DNA from: CAVTWH01 sp963850915
GTDB taxonomy: Bacteria; Actinomycetota; Actinomycetes; Mycobacteriales; Micromonosporaceae
Assembly: GCA_963850915.1 (NCBI GenBank)
Contig: CAWKND010000010.1
Coordinates: 186,001-250,000, forward strand
Length of the DNA: 64,000 bases
Direction: 5' to 3'
In this document: positions 34,801 to 43,406 of the stretch, piece by piece
Position numbering within the stretch: position 1 is the stretch's first letter
Layout: each line of letters starts with the position of its first letter
Position numbers and translations under genes: made by a program
The notes under the pieces: generated by a model
Seen by the model: the letters and a program-made list of their open reading frames with translations, nothing else
Told to the model about the DNA's origin: nothing
The model's database searches: none

Positions 34801-36558
34801 TCAGTTGGTGCTGCCCCAGATCTCCACGTTGCTCAGGCGTACCTGGGAGGTGGGGGCGGCGCTGGTCAGCGACACGGACGGGTAGATGCCGAGTACCACG
34901 TGCCCGACCCGGAACGTCCGGGCTTCGTCCACACAGTCGCCCCGGCCGATCTGCCGACCATCCCGGAAGAAGCTGAAACTGTTGTCCCGCAGTACCACGC
35001 CCACCCGGATGCTCTGGTGGGTGGCGAGCGGCGAGGGTACCGGGTCGCAGACCGGGGTGGCGGTGCTCGGCGTCGGCGAACCGTGCACGATCGGGTGGTA
35101 GCCGTCCGAGCACACCCGCACGGCGTACCCGGCGATGTCGAAGCGCAGCCAGATCGTGGCGCAACTCGCGGCATCCAGCAGCTGCACGTTCACGAAGACC
35201 GCGGTGTCGTAGAGAAGTGTGTTCTTCGGCCCCGGGCAACGGAACGGCGCGTCCGAGCCGCGAGTGACCACCAGCCCGGTGGCGCTCCCCACGCAGCTGG
35301 CCTTGTTGTGGTCATCGTTGACGTTCTGCCAGTCGACCGGCGGACTCAGCGTGTCTGTCTCCACCTTGGTCATCCCGGCCAGCATGGCGTCGAGCGGATC
35401 GGCCGAGGCGGTGGGCGAGGGTGCGCCGGTGGACGGCGGGGTGCTGGATGGCCCGGTGGAGGAGGACAGCGCACCGGTGGACGGCTTCGTTGCCGAGTTG
35501 GCGGCCGCGTGTCCGAACGGCAGCGGTACGGCACCGATCGCGATCGCCACCGCGAGGGCCAGCACGAGTACCGCCCCGACCACCCCGGCCAACACACCCA
35601 GCCCGCGCCCGCGGCCGGGGCGGCCCACCGCCTCAGTCGGGACAGCGTCCGGGCCGGCCGGCCGGGTCGGCCGCGCCTCGGTGACGGCGGGCGGGCGGAG
35701 CGCGGGCGGGACCGAGATGGGGGTACCGGCGCCGGCCGAGGTGAGCAGGTCCAGCAGTGCCCGGGCGGTAGGGCGATCGGCAGGGTTCTTGGCGAGCGCG
35801 TGCGCCACCAGCTCGCGCAGGCCCGGCGGGAGGCCATCCAGGTCGGGCTCGTCGTGCACGATCCGCATGGCCACGCCGGGCATCGAGTCGGCCCGGAACG
35901 GTACCCGGCCGGTACCCGCGTAGGCGACCACCGCTCCCCAGGCGAAGATGTCGGCAGCAGGCGTGAGCGACTTGCCGCTGTCCGCCCCGAACCGCTCCGG
36001 CGCCATGTATGCCACGGTGCCGACGACCTCGTTGGCATCGGTGAGGGTACTGGCGTCGGCCACCGGCCGGGCGATTCCGAAGTCGATCACCTTCAGGCTG
36101 CCCTGGGCCAGCAGTACGTTGGCCGGCTTCAGGTCCCGGTGGATGACGCCGGCACCGTGGATCGCGGTGAGCGCGGTCGCCACCCCGATCGCCACGCTGT
36201 GCAGCTTCGCCGGGGCCAGTGGCCCGTGCGTGGCCACCACGTCGGCCAGGCTCGGCCCGTCGACGTACTCCACGACGAGGTACGGCGGGTCGCTGTCCGG
36301 ATCGGCACCGAGTACCTCGGCGGTGCAGTACGGCGGTACCTGCCGGGCCTGGGTGACCTCGCTGCGGAACCGCCGCCGGAAGCCCGGCTCGTCGGCCAGG
36401 TCGGCGCGCACCGCCTTGACCGCCACCAGCCCACCGGCCGGCGAGCGGCCCAGGTAGACCACGCCCATCCCGCCCTCGCCGAGCCGGCCGAGCAGCTCGA
36501 ACCCGCCGAGCGTCAACGGGTCGGCAGCACGCAGCGGACGGGCGCCGGCAACCGTCAT
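34801..36558 (-). CDS. Receptor-like Ser/Thr protein kinase with extracellular C-terminal domain
   Basis: A 585-residue membrane kinase. Cytoplasmic Hanks-type domain: GRLGEGGMGVVYLG (P-loop), VAVKAVRADL (Lys), HRDLKPANVLL (catalytic Asp), DFGIARPV (DFG) and GTVAYMAPE (APE). A Pro/Ala linker, one membrane helix (LAGVVGAVLVLALAVAIAIG, ~residue 325) and a Ser/Thr/Pro-rich stalk lead to a ~200-residue extracellular domain with four cysteines, probably a beta-sandwich (VCSDGYHPIVHG; RDNSFSFFRDGRQIGRGDC). ATG 36558 follows GGGGGAG. No PASTA repeats are present. The ligand is unknown. Confidence 0.92.
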   Translation of the reverse strand: MTVAGARPLRAADPLTLGGFELLGRLGEGGMGVVYLGRSPAGGLVAVKAVRADLADEPGFRRRFRSEVTQARQVPPYCTAEVLGADPDSDPPYLVVEYVDGPSLADVVATHGPLAPAKLHSVAIGVATALTAIHGAGVIHRDLKPANVLLAQGSLKVIDFGIARPVADASTLTDANEVVGTVAYMAPERFGADSGKSLTPAADIFAWGAVVAYAGTGRVPFRADSMPGVAMRIVHDEPDLDGLPPGLRELVAHALAKNPADRPTARALLDLLTSAGAGTPISVPPALRPPAVTEARPTRPAGPDAVPTEAVGRPGRGRGLGVLAGVVGAVLVLALAVAIAIGAVPLPFGHAAANSATKPSTGALSSSTGPSSTPPSTGAPSPTASADPLDAMLAGMTKVETDTLSPPVDWQNVNDDHNKASCVGSATGLVVTRGSDAPFRCPGPKNTLLYDTAVFVNVQLLDAASCATIWLRFDIAGYAVRVCSDGYHPIVHGSPTPSTATPVCDPVPSPLATHQSIRVGVVLRDNSFSFFRDGRQIGRGDCVDEARTFRVGHVVLGIYPSVSLTSAAPTSQVRLSNVEIWGSTN

Positions 36559-36690
36559 CGCTCCCCCTCGTGGCCTGCCCGGTACGCCGGCTGGCGGCTG
36601 GCTCACCGCTACGCGTCCGGGCCGGGTGCAGGACCGCATCGTACTGGGCAAAGCCAAGCCTGTGGAGCCCGCCGCGGGCGTCCGGTCGCG

Positions 36691-36696
36691 TAGCGT
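36691..36696 (+). promoter_or_regulatory. -10 TAGCGT, leaderless maf
   Basis: TAGCGT lies 8 nt before GTG 36705, in the 146-bp divergent spacer with the kinase gene. Confidence 0.45.
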
Positions 36697-36704
36697 TGTC
36701 CATC

Positions 36705-37355
36705 GTGACCTCAGCTGCCCCGCCCCGACTGGTACTCGCCTCGGCCAGCCCGGCCCGCCGCGCCACCCTGCGCAGTGCCGGAATCGCCGCCGAAACGATC
36801 GTCAGCGGTGTGGACGAGTCCACTGTGGAGGCCAACTCGGCCGCGACACTGGCGCTGACGCTGGCCCGGTACAAGGCGCAGGCAGTGGCCGAACGGCTGC
36901 GCGGTACCCCACAGGCCGGTACCGGTCGGCTGGTCCTGGGCTGCGACTCGGTACTCGCCTTCGCCGGCGAGATCCTCGGCAAACCCCGGGACGCGCGCGA
37001 CGCCAGCCAGCGCTGGCGCCGGATGCGGGGCTCCAGCGGGGTACTGCACACCGGGCACTGCGTGATCGCGCTCGACTCCGGCAAGCACGCCGAGGCGGCC
37101 GCGGCCACCACCGTGCACTTCGCCGACATCAGTGACGCCGAGATCACCGCGTACGTGGCGAGCGGGGAGCCGTTGGAGGTGGCCGGCTCGTTCACCATCG
37201 ACGGGCGGGGCAGCGCCTTCGTGGAGTCGATCGAGGGCGACCCGGGTACCGTCGTCGGGCTGTCGATGCCGCTGCTGCGCCGGCTGCTGGCCGAGCTGGG
37301 CGTGGCAATCATCGACCTGTGGACGCCACCGCCAGGCCCGGATCCCCGGGACTGA
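36705..37355 (+). CDS. maf: Maf-family nucleotide pyrophosphatase
   Basis: A 216-residue house-cleaning nucleoside triphosphate pyrophosphatase. LVLASASPARRATLRSAG is the Maf nucleotide motif; LVLGCDSVLAFAGEILGKPR and SGVLHTGHCVIALD provide the acidic metal-binding pocket, and EVAGSFTIDGRGSAFVESIE and GDPGTVVGLSMPLLRRLL close the fold. Maf proteins hydrolyse non-canonical or modified dTTP/UTP and are tied to septum formation. In many actinomycetes maf belongs to the acyl-CoA carboxylase cluster after accE, as the wider context here suggests. Confidence 0.93.
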   Translation: MTSAAPPRLVLASASPARRATLRSAGIAAETIVSGVDESTVEANSAATLALTLARYKAQAVAERLRGTPQAGTGRLVLGCDSVLAFAGEILGKPRDARDASQRWRRMRGSSGVLHTGHCVIALDSGKHAEAAAATTVHFADISDAEITAYVASGEPLEVAGSFTIDGRGSAFVESIEGDPGTVVGLSMPLLRRLLAELGVAIIDLWTPPPGPDPRD

Positions 37356-37374
37356 GCAGCCCGGAGGCCGGGGC

Positions 37375-37380
37375 TAAGGT
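37375..37380 (+). promoter_or_regulatory. -10 TAAGGT, leaderless O-methyltransferase
   Basis: TAAGGT ends 7 nt before ATG 37388. Confidence 0.5.
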
Positions 37381-37387
37381 CGGACGC

Positions 37388-38047
37388 ATGAGTGCGAAGA
37401 CCGAAGGCCTCTCCGACGAACTGCACGCCTACCTCGTCGCCCACGGCTCCACCCCGGACCCACTCGTGGCCGATCTGATCAAGGAGACCTGGGCGGTCCT
37501 GCCGGACAACGCGCAGATGCAGGTCGCACCCGAGCAGGCCCGGTTCCTGACCCTGTTCACCCAGCTGATCGGCGCCCGGTACGCCGTGGAGGTGGGTACC
37601 TTCACCGGCCTGTCGTCCATCTCGATCGCCCGTGGCCTGCCGGTCGAGGGGCGGATGGTGTGCTGCGACATCTCCGAGGAGTTCACCTCGATCGCCCGCC
37701 GGTACTGGGTCCGGGCCGGCCTGGACGACCGGATCGAGCTGCGCCTCGGGCCGGCCGCCGAGACGCTGCGCGCGATGCCCGCCGAGCCGCACATCGACCT
37801 GGCCTTCATCGACGCCGACAAGACCGGCTACCCGGCCTACTGGGCGGAGCTGGTACCCCGGATGCGGCCGGGCGGCACGATCCTGGTGGACAACGTGTTC
37901 CGGCACGGGCGGGTCCTCTCCCCCGAGCCGGACAACGCCGACGACCTGGCGATGATCGCGTTCAACGACATGGTGCTCGCGGACGACCGGATGGACTCGG
38001 TGATGCTGCCGATCGCCGACGGCCTCACCCTGGCGCGGCGGCGCTGA
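37388..38047 (+). CDS. Class I SAM-dependent O-methyltransferase (family 3)
   Basis: A 219-residue methyltransferase of the caffeoyl-CoA/catechol type. YAVEVGTFTGLSSISIARGL is the SAM-binding motif I, GRMVCCDISEEFTSIARRYW motif II, LAFIDADKTGYPAYWAEL holds the metal-binding Asp, and GGTILVDNVFRHGRVL the second metal site. Mg-dependent methylation of a vicinal dihydroxy aromatic is the family reaction; the substrate is unknown. Its last 23 bp overlap the convergent MFS gene. Confidence 0.92.
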   Translation: MSAKTEGLSDELHAYLVAHGSTPDPLVADLIKETWAVLPDNAQMQVAPEQARFLTLFTQLIGARYAVEVGTFTGLSSISIARGLPVEGRMVCCDISEEFTSIARRYWVRAGLDDRIELRLGPAAETLRAMPAEPHIDLAFIDADKTGYPAYWAELVPRMRPGGTILVDNVFRHGRVLSPEPDNADDLAMIAFNDMVLADDRMDSVMLPIADGLTLARRR

Positions 38048-39290
38048 CCGGAGTCACCAACGGCTGCCCGGCCGCCGGCTCGGCGCCGGGCAGCCGACGG
38101 GCCAACGGGGGTACCAGCAGTGCGGCGCCGAGTAGCAGCACCGGTACCAGCAGGAAAGCCGGGCGTGCCCCCACGTGGTCGGCGACCGCGCCGAGCAGCA
38201 GCGGGGATATCCCGAAGGCGATGGCCATCCCGTACGACGACCGGGCGGCGGCCAGGTCCGGGCGCCCGCCGGAGGCCCGCAGCGCCATGGAGATGCCCAG
38301 CGGGTAGTGCATGCCGTTGCCCAGTCCCATGATGGCCAGGCCGGCGACGGCGAGTACCGGCTGGGGAGCGCCCCAGAACAGCACGAACCCGAGCGCCGAC
38401 ACGGCCAGCGCACCGAGCAGCAGCCGCGGCGCCGGTACCCGCAGCGCGATCCGGCCGCCGACCACCCGACCCACGCACATGCCGGCGATGATCCCGGAGA
38501 CCGCGGTCGCCGCCGAGCCTGCCGACATCCCGGTGTGTTCGCGCAGCACATCGCCCGACCAGAGGTTGAGACACACCTCCACCGACCCGGTCAGCGACAT
38601 GAGCGCCCAGGCGATCCAGAAGCCGACCGGCAGCCGCCCGGCGACCGGTCCGCTCGCGGCACTGGGCAGGCTCAACTCGCCCGCCACCTCGTCCCGCGGC
38701 CGGGGGCTACCCGAGTTGGCGCGCGGACCGGACGGGAGATGGATACCGCGCGCCCGGGCCACCGCGCCACAGGCGAGCGCCAGTACGATCACGACCGCCG
38801 CGGCCGGCCGCCAGGTCCAGCCGGCGGCCACCGACGCGCCGATGGCCAGCGGGGCCAACGCACCCACGCCACACGCGATGGCGTTGGCCTCGGCGATCAC
38901 CGTCGCCGAGCCCTCGGGCCGCTCGCCGAAGGTGGCGACCACGCCGGAGACCAGCGCGACGCCGAAGATCGAGGCGAGCAGGGTGAAGGTGAGGGTGGCC
39001 TCGATCGGCCGGAATAGACACAGCCCGGCAACGCTGGCCGCCAGCCCGCCGAGCCCGACCCAGGTGGCCCGGCCGCGCCCGATCCGGCGGGCGAACACCG
39101 GGAAGAGCGAGCCGGAGATCAGCGAGCCGACCGCCATGGCCATCCCGTGCAGTCCGGCCACTCCGCTGGAGACGTGCTGCTCGTCGCGGAGCAGGGCGAT
39201 CGCGGGGCTGAAGGTGTAGAGGAAGTAGGCGTAGATCGCCAGTTGCCCGTAGGTCAACCAGGTGACGGAATCTCGGACAACGCGCGGCAC
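38025..39290 (-). CDS. MFS transporter
   Basis: A 421-residue membrane protein with about 12 helices in two halves separated by an Arg/Ser/Pro-rich loop near residue 200. Helical landmarks include WLTYGQLAIYAYFLYTFSPA, GLHGMAMAVGSLISGSLFPV with the following FARRIGRGR loop (motif-A-like), and LGLGNGMHYPLGISMALRA in the second half. The pattern suits a drug/metabolite efflux permease; no substrate motif is visible. The start GTG 39290 (VPRVVRDSV) is favoured because TACCGT ends 7 nt before it; GTG 39299 is the alternative. Confidence 0.87.
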   Translation of the reverse strand: MPRVVRDSVTWLTYGQLAIYAYFLYTFSPAIALLRDEQHVSSGVAGLHGMAMAVGSLISGSLFPVFARRIGRGRATWVGLGGLAASVAGLCLFRPIEATLTFTLLASIFGVALVSGVVATFGERPEGSATVIAEANAIACGVGALAPLAIGASVAAGWTWRPAAAVVIVLALACGAVARARGIHLPSGPRANSGSPRPRDEVAGELSLPSAASGPVAGRLPVGFWIAWALMSLTGSVEVCLNLWSGDVLREHTGMSAGSAATAVSGIIAGMCVGRVVGGRIALRVPAPRLLLGALAVSALGFVLFWGAPQPVLAVAGLAIMGLGNGMHYPLGISMALRASGGRPDLAAARSSYGMAIAFGISPLLLGAVADHVGARPAFLLVPVLLLGAALLVPPLARRLPGAEPAAGQPLVTPVSAAAPG

Positions 39291-39297
39291 TGACCCC

Positions 39298-39303
39298 ACG
39301 GTA
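39298..39303 (-). promoter_or_regulatory. -10 TACCGT, leaderless MFS gene
   Basis: TACCGT on the minus strand, 7 nt before GTG 39290. Confidence 0.45.
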
Positions 39304-39341
39304 CAAGCGCGGGGTCAGTGCCGGTCGAAGCTGTGTTCCAC

Positions 39342-40097
39342 CTAACGGACACTCTTGGCGAACGCTCGGGCGGCCCAGGTCACCGCGGCGACGGTAAGGA
39401 CCGAGAGAATGACGAGGGCTTTCCATACGTGCGGGTCGCCAGGGTCGCCGTGGAACAGTGCCCGGGACGCGTCGGTGGCCCAGGAGAACGGGTTCCAGTT
39501 GGCGATGCCCTTGAGCCAGCCGGGCGCGTACGTCAGCGGCAGCAGGATTCCGGAGAGCAGCAGGATCGGGATGCCGACCGCGTTCATCAGCGGGGCCAGC
39601 GCGTCCTCGCTGCGCAGCTTCAGGGCGAGGGCGTACGAGACGGCACTCAGCATGAGCGTGATCAGCCCGAGGATGGCGAAGGTCAGCAGTACGTCCACCA
39701 GCGGTACCGACAGCCCGAACGGGATGGACAGCACCGTGATGATCACCGCCTGGACGACCAGGGTCACCACGTCGCGCAGCGAGCGCCCGAGCAGCAGCGC
39801 CAACCGGCTCACCGGAGTCACCCGGCTGCGCTCGATCACGCCCGCCCGCAACTCGCTGACCAGCGCGAACCCGACGAAGAACGAGCCGAAGATGGCGAGC
39901 TGGATCAGGATGCCGGGTACGAAGATGGTGTACGCCTCGGCGTTGCTCTTGACCTGCAGTGCGCTCTTCAGCAGCGGGCCGAACAGGAACAGGTAGTAGA
40001 GCGGCTGGATGATCCCGACGATCAGCCAGACCGGGTTACGCAGGACCAGCAGGCTCTGCCGCTGGAAAATCAGCCAGGTGTCACGGGCGGTCTTCAT
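39342..40097 (-). CDS. ABC-2 type exporter permease (DrrB-like)
   Basis: A 251-residue ABC-2 permease with six membrane helices. LIFQRQSLLVLRNPVWLIVG is the N-terminal amphipathic segment; PLYYLFLFGPLLKSAL, GFALVSELRAGVIERSRVTP (the family's conserved E-R-x-R-V-T-P motif) and NPFSWATDASRALFHGD are typical of daunorubicin-type exporters. It follows its ATPase by 50 nt and is cotranscribed with it leftwards. Together they would form an exporter for a hydrophobic compound or lipid. Confidence 0.92.
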   Translation of the reverse strand: MKTARDTWLIFQRQSLLVLRNPVWLIVGIIQPLYYLFLFGPLLKSALQVKSNAEAYTIFVPGILIQLAIFGSFFVGFALVSELRAGVIERSRVTPVSRLALLLGRSLRDVVTLVVQAVIITVLSIPFGLSVPLVDVLLTFAILGLITLMLSAVSYALALKLRSEDALAPLMNAVGIPILLLSGILLPLTYAPGWLKGIANWNPFSWATDASRALFHGDPGDPHVWKALVILSVLTVAAVTWAARAFAKSVR

Positions 40098-40147
40098 GGA
40101 TGCTGCCTTTCAGGGATGCACGGCTCGGCGCGGGGCGGGGGCGGGGC

Positions 40148-41119
40148 TCAGGACTCGCGGAGTGAACGACCCGTTTTGGTCAGGAAGACGTCGTCCAGGC
40201 TCGGCCGGTGCAGCTCGATCGCGTTGATCGGGATGTGCGCGCCGTCCAGCGTGCGCAGGATCTGCGGCAGGGCCAGCGCGCCGTCGTCGACGTACAGCCG
40301 AAGCTCCCTGCCGTCGCCGTTGTCCAACTGCCGGACGTAGCTCTCGGCGCCCAACAGCTCGGCGGCCTTGGCGATGTTGCCCTGCTCGCCGGCCGGGTCC
40401 GCCGCGCTGCGCAGGCCGAGGGTGACCACGTCGCCGGCGACTTCGCGCTTGAGCTCGTCGGGCGTACCCAGTGCGACGATCCGCCCGTAGTCCATGATCG
40501 CGATCCGGTCGCAGAGCGCGTCGGCCTCGTCGAGGTAGTGCGTGGTGATGAAGATCGTGGTGCCCTCGTCGCGCAGCCGGCGTACCTCGTCCCACATGTG
40601 CGCCCGGCTCTGCGGGTCGAGCCCGGTGGTCGGCTCGTCGAGGAAGACCAGCCGCGGCTCGTGGATCACGCCGAGCGCGACGTCGACCCGGCGGCGCTGG
40701 CCACCGGAGAGCGTCTTGCACTTGCGGTCGGCGAACTCGGTCAGCTCGAAGGCCGCGATCAGCTTGGCGGCCCGCTGCTGCGCTTCGGGCTTGCCGATGC
40801 CGTACAGCCGGGCCTGCATGATCAGTTCTTCGCGCGGGCTGACCTCGTCCCAGGTGGTACCCCCCTGGGCCACGTAACCGATGCGCCGGCGTACCTCCGC
40901 CGGCTCGCGCCGCAGGTCGGCACCGGCCACCGTGGCGGTACCCCCGTCCGGGGTGATCAGCGTGGCCAGCATTCGCAGCGTTGTGGTCTTGCCCGCGCCG
41001 TTGGGCCCGAGAAAGCCGAAGATCTCGCCCTCGTGTACCTCGAGGTCGACACCGCGCACCGCCTCGACGACGCCCTTCCTGGTCGGATACGACTTCTTCA
41101 GATCCGTGGTCTCGATCAT
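40148..41119 (-). CDS. ABC exporter ATP-binding protein (DrrA-like)
   Basis: A 323-residue ATPase. Walker A is FGFLGPNGAGKTTTLRML, the signature LSGGQRRRVDVALG, Walker B LVFLDEPTTGLDPQSRAHMW, followed by the H-loop ITTHYLDEADALCDR. A C-terminal DrrA-type regulatory extension ends with RPSLDDVFLTKTGRSLRE. ATG 41119 has GGGGAGAGG immediately upstream. The 13-bp inverted repeat at 41134-41170 lies between this gene and its promoter region. The cognate regulator is not encoded nearby. Confidence 0.93.
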   Translation of the reverse strand: MIETTDLKKSYPTRKGVVEAVRGVDLEVHEGEIFGFLGPNGAGKTTTLRMLATLITPDGGTATVAGADLRREPAEVRRRIGYVAQGGTTWDEVSPREELIMQARLYGIGKPEAQQRAAKLIAAFELTEFADRKCKTLSGGQRRRVDVALGVIHEPRLVFLDEPTTGLDPQSRAHMWDEVRRLRDEGTTIFITTHYLDEADALCDRIAIMDYGRIVALGTPDELKREVAGDVVTLGLRSAADPAGEQGNIAKAAELLGAESYVRQLDNGDGRELRLYVDDGALALPQILRTLDGAHIPINAIELHRPSLDDVFLTKTGRSLRES

Positions 41120-41133
41120 GCCTCTCCCCTGCC

Positions 41134-41170
41134 GCGCTATATCGCGATACAAGCTAACGCGATATAGCGC
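41134..41170. promoter_or_regulatory. Large perfect operator-like inverted repeat before the ABC exporter
   Basis: GCGCTATATCGCG (41134-41146) and its exact complement (41158-41170) with an 11-nt spacer; a nested TATCGCGATA palindrome (41140-41149) overlaps the left arm. It is 15-51 bp upstream of the ATPase ATG. It resembles TetR/PadR-type operators. Confidence 0.75.
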
Positions 41171-41321
41171 GTCTCGTCAATCATTCGTCCCGACCGAACC
41201 TCAGGCGGCCCTGGCCCGGGACCCAGGGCCGCCCTGGCTCGGGACCCGGCGGTGCAGACCGGACGTGCGGATGAGCGAGTGACCTGGACAACGCCACCAG
41301 CCCGGCTCCATCGGCCGGGTT

Positions 41322-41327
41322 TACACT
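41322..41327 (+). promoter_or_regulatory. -10 TACACT, leaderless carboxylase alpha gene
   Basis: TACACT ends 7 nt before ATG 41335. Confidence 0.55.
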
Positions 41328-41334
41328 CCCCGGC

Positions 41335-43080
41335 ATGCGCAAGGTGCTGATCGCCAACCGGGGCGAGATCGCGGTACGCGTCATCCGGGCCTGCCGCGAC
41401 GCCGGGCTGGGATCGGTAGCCGTGTACGCCGACTCCGACCGCGACGGCCTGGCCGCCAAGCTGGCCGACGAGGCGTACGCGCTGGGCGGCGACACCTCCG
41501 CCGACACGTACCTGCGCATCGACAAGCTGCTCGACGTGGCCATCCGGGCCGGTGCCGACGCGGTGCACCCGGGCTACGGGTTCCTCGCCGAGAACGCCGA
41601 CTTCGCGCAGGCCGTACTCGATGCCGGGCTGACCTGGATCGGCCCGACGCCACAGGCGATCCGGGACCTCGGTGACAAGGTGACCGCCCGGCACATCGCC
41701 GCGCGGGCGGGTGCGCCGCTCGTACCCGGGACCGCCGAGCCGGTCAGGGACGCCGCCGAAATCGTCGCGTTCGCCGAGGAGTACGGGCTGCCGGTGGCCA
41801 TCAAGGCGGCGTTCGGTGGTGGCGGTCGCGGACTCAAAGTGGCCCGCACCATCGAGGAGATCCCGAGCCTGTTCGAGTCGGCGACCCGCGAGGCGGTGGC
41901 CGCCTTCGGCCGGGGCGAGTGCTTTGTGGAGCGCTACCTCGACCAGCCCCGGCACGTGGAGGCGCAGGTACTCGCGGACACCCACGGCAACGTGATCGTG
42001 GTGGGTACCCGCGACTGCTCGCTGCAGCGCCGGCACCAGAAGCTGGTCGAGGAGGCGCCCGCGCCGTACCTGACGCAGCAGCAGCGCAGCCAGATCCACG
42101 AGTCGGCGAAGGCGATCTGCCGGGAGGCCGGGTACCACGGCGCCGGTACGGTCGAGTACCTGGTGGGGCGCGACGGTACCGTCTCGTTCCTGGAAGTGAA
42201 CACGCGACTGCAGGTGGAGCACCCGGTCACCGAGGAGACCGCCGGCATCGACCTGGTACGCGAGCAGTTCCGGGTGGCCGACGGCGAGAAGCTGCGCTTC
42301 ACCGAGGACCCGACGCCCCGTGGTCACGCCATCGAGTACCGGATGAACGGCGAGGACCCGGGCCGCAACTTCCTGCCCGCTCCCGGTGTGGTGACCGAAG
42401 TGCGCTGGCCGGCTGGGCCGGGGGTACGGGTGGACACCGGCATCGAGTCGGGCAGCGTGATCGGCGGCAACTTCGACTCCCTGCTGGCCAAGGTGATCAT
42501 CGTCGGGGAGACCCGCGAGGAGGCGCTGGAGCGCTCCCGCCGGGCACTGGACGAGCTCAGCATCGAGGGAATGGCCACCGCACTGCCGTTCCACCGGGCG
42601 ATCGTGCGCGACCCGGCCTTCACCAGCGCCCCGTTCACCGTGCACACCCGGTGGATCGAGACCGAGTGGGCCGGCGGGGTACCCCCCTTCACCGGCGGCG
42701 CCACCGCCGAGCCGGCCGCCGAGCGCAGCACCGTGGTGGTCGAGGTGGGCGGCAAGCGGCTGGAGGTTTCCCTGCCGGCCGGGCTGGGTATGACTTCTCT
42801 AGCCCCTGCCGCGTCGAAACCAGCCCCCCGACGCGGCGGGGGCGCAAAAGCCTCCGCGGCCGCGAGTGGCGACGCGCTCGCCTCCCCGATGCAGGGCACC
42901 ATCGTGAAGATCGCGGTGGCCGACGGTGACACGGTCGCCGCCGGCGACCTGGTGGTCGTACTCGAGGCGATGAAGATGGAGCAGCCGCTCACGGCACACA
43001 AGGCAGGCGTGGTCTCCGGCCTGTCCGCCGCGGTCGGCGAAGTGGTCGCTGCCGGCACCACCATCTGCGAAATCAAATAA
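41335..43080 (+). CDS. accA: Acyl-CoA carboxylase alpha subunit (biotin carboxylase + BCCP)
   Basis: A 581-residue biotin-dependent carboxylase alpha chain. KVLIANRGEIAVRVIRACRD opens the biotin-carboxylase domain; IKAAFGGGGRGLKVA is the ATP-grasp glycine loop, VGTRDCSLQRRHQKLVEEAP and EVNTRLQVEHPVTEE the active site. A linker leads to the C-terminal biotinyl domain ASPMQGTIVKIAVADGD and VVLEAMKMEQPL, whose lysine receives biotin from BirA. It makes carboxybiotin for the PccB carboxyltransferase. No Shine-Dalgarno is present; the upstream TACACT predicts a leaderless message. Confidence 0.95.
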   Translation: MRKVLIANRGEIAVRVIRACRDAGLGSVAVYADSDRDGLAAKLADEAYALGGDTSADTYLRIDKLLDVAIRAGADAVHPGYGFLAENADFAQAVLDAGLTWIGPTPQAIRDLGDKVTARHIAARAGAPLVPGTAEPVRDAAEIVAFAEEYGLPVAIKAAFGGGGRGLKVARTIEEIPSLFESATREAVAAFGRGECFVERYLDQPRHVEAQVLADTHGNVIVVGTRDCSLQRRHQKLVEEAPAPYLTQQQRSQIHESAKAICREAGYHGAGTVEYLVGRDGTVSFLEVNTRLQVEHPVTEETAGIDLVREQFRVADGEKLRFTEDPTPRGHAIEYRMNGEDPGRNFLPAPGVVTEVRWPAGPGVRVDTGIESGSVIGGNFDSLLAKVIIVGETREEALERSRRALDELSIEGMATALPFHRAIVRDPAFTSAPFTVHTRWIETEWAGGVPPFTGGATAEPAAERSTVVVEVGGKRLEVSLPAGLGMTSLAPAASKPAPRRGGGAKASAAASGDALASPMQGTIVKIAVADGDTVAAGDLVVVLEAMKMEQPLTAHKAGVVSGLSAAVGEVVAAGTTICEIK

Positions 43081-43275
43081 TCCGGGGGTACCTCCTCCCC
43101 CGCCCCATTCCCTCCCCGTCCCGGAAACCCCGGGGAGCCGCGCGCCCCGCCGCCGCCCCTTTCCCGTCCCGCGTCCTGCCCCGCCGCGTCCCCCCTGCCG
43201 CGTCCCGCCCGCGCGTCCCCCTCCGCCGCACTCGTTGACCTCGCGACCGAGCCGACCCACCATGCGGGAGAGCGC
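43081..43275. other. Pyrimidine-rich spacer after the carboxylase gene
   Basis: From about 43090 to 43245 the + strand is dominated by C and T, with repeats of CCGCGTCCC and similar units. I see no gene. It resembles a simple-sequence tract. Confidence 0.6.
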
Positions 43276-43280
43276 CTGGT

Positions 43281-43336
43281 GATCATGGAGTTTGCGCTGT
43301 TAAGGCGCGCGAAATAACAGCTCCAACTCCATGATC
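43281..43336. repeat. Long bulged inverted repeat (GATCATGGAGTT...)
   Basis: GATCATGGAGTT (43281-43292) pairs with 43325-43336, and GCTGTTA (43296-43302) with 43315-43321, separated by symmetric 3-nt mismatches; the loop is 12 nt. It sits between the carboxylase gene and marR. It could terminate the carboxylase mRNA or be a dispersed repeat. Confidence 0.8.
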
Positions 43337-43359
43337 TCTTCCAGCTCCCCTCCCACGAC

Positions 43360-43405
43360 GTCAACCAAGGTTGACTTTAACCTGCCCGTCAACTTACATT
43401 GACGG
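43360..43405. promoter_or_regulatory. Twin MarR operators over the marR promoter
   Basis: GTCAACC-AA-GGTTGAC (43360-43375) and CCGTCAA-N6-TTGACGG (43386-43405). Both are perfect dyads built on GTCAA...TTGAC, centres 28 bp apart, covering the -35 and -10 of the promoter. Confidence 0.8.
43371..43400 (+). promoter_or_regulatory. Promoter TTGACT-18-TACATT, leaderless marR
   Basis: TTGACT 43371-43376, TACATT 43395-43400; the -10 ends 6 nt before ATG 43407, so transcription probably begins at the start codon. Confidence 0.6.
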
Positions 43406-43406
43406 C

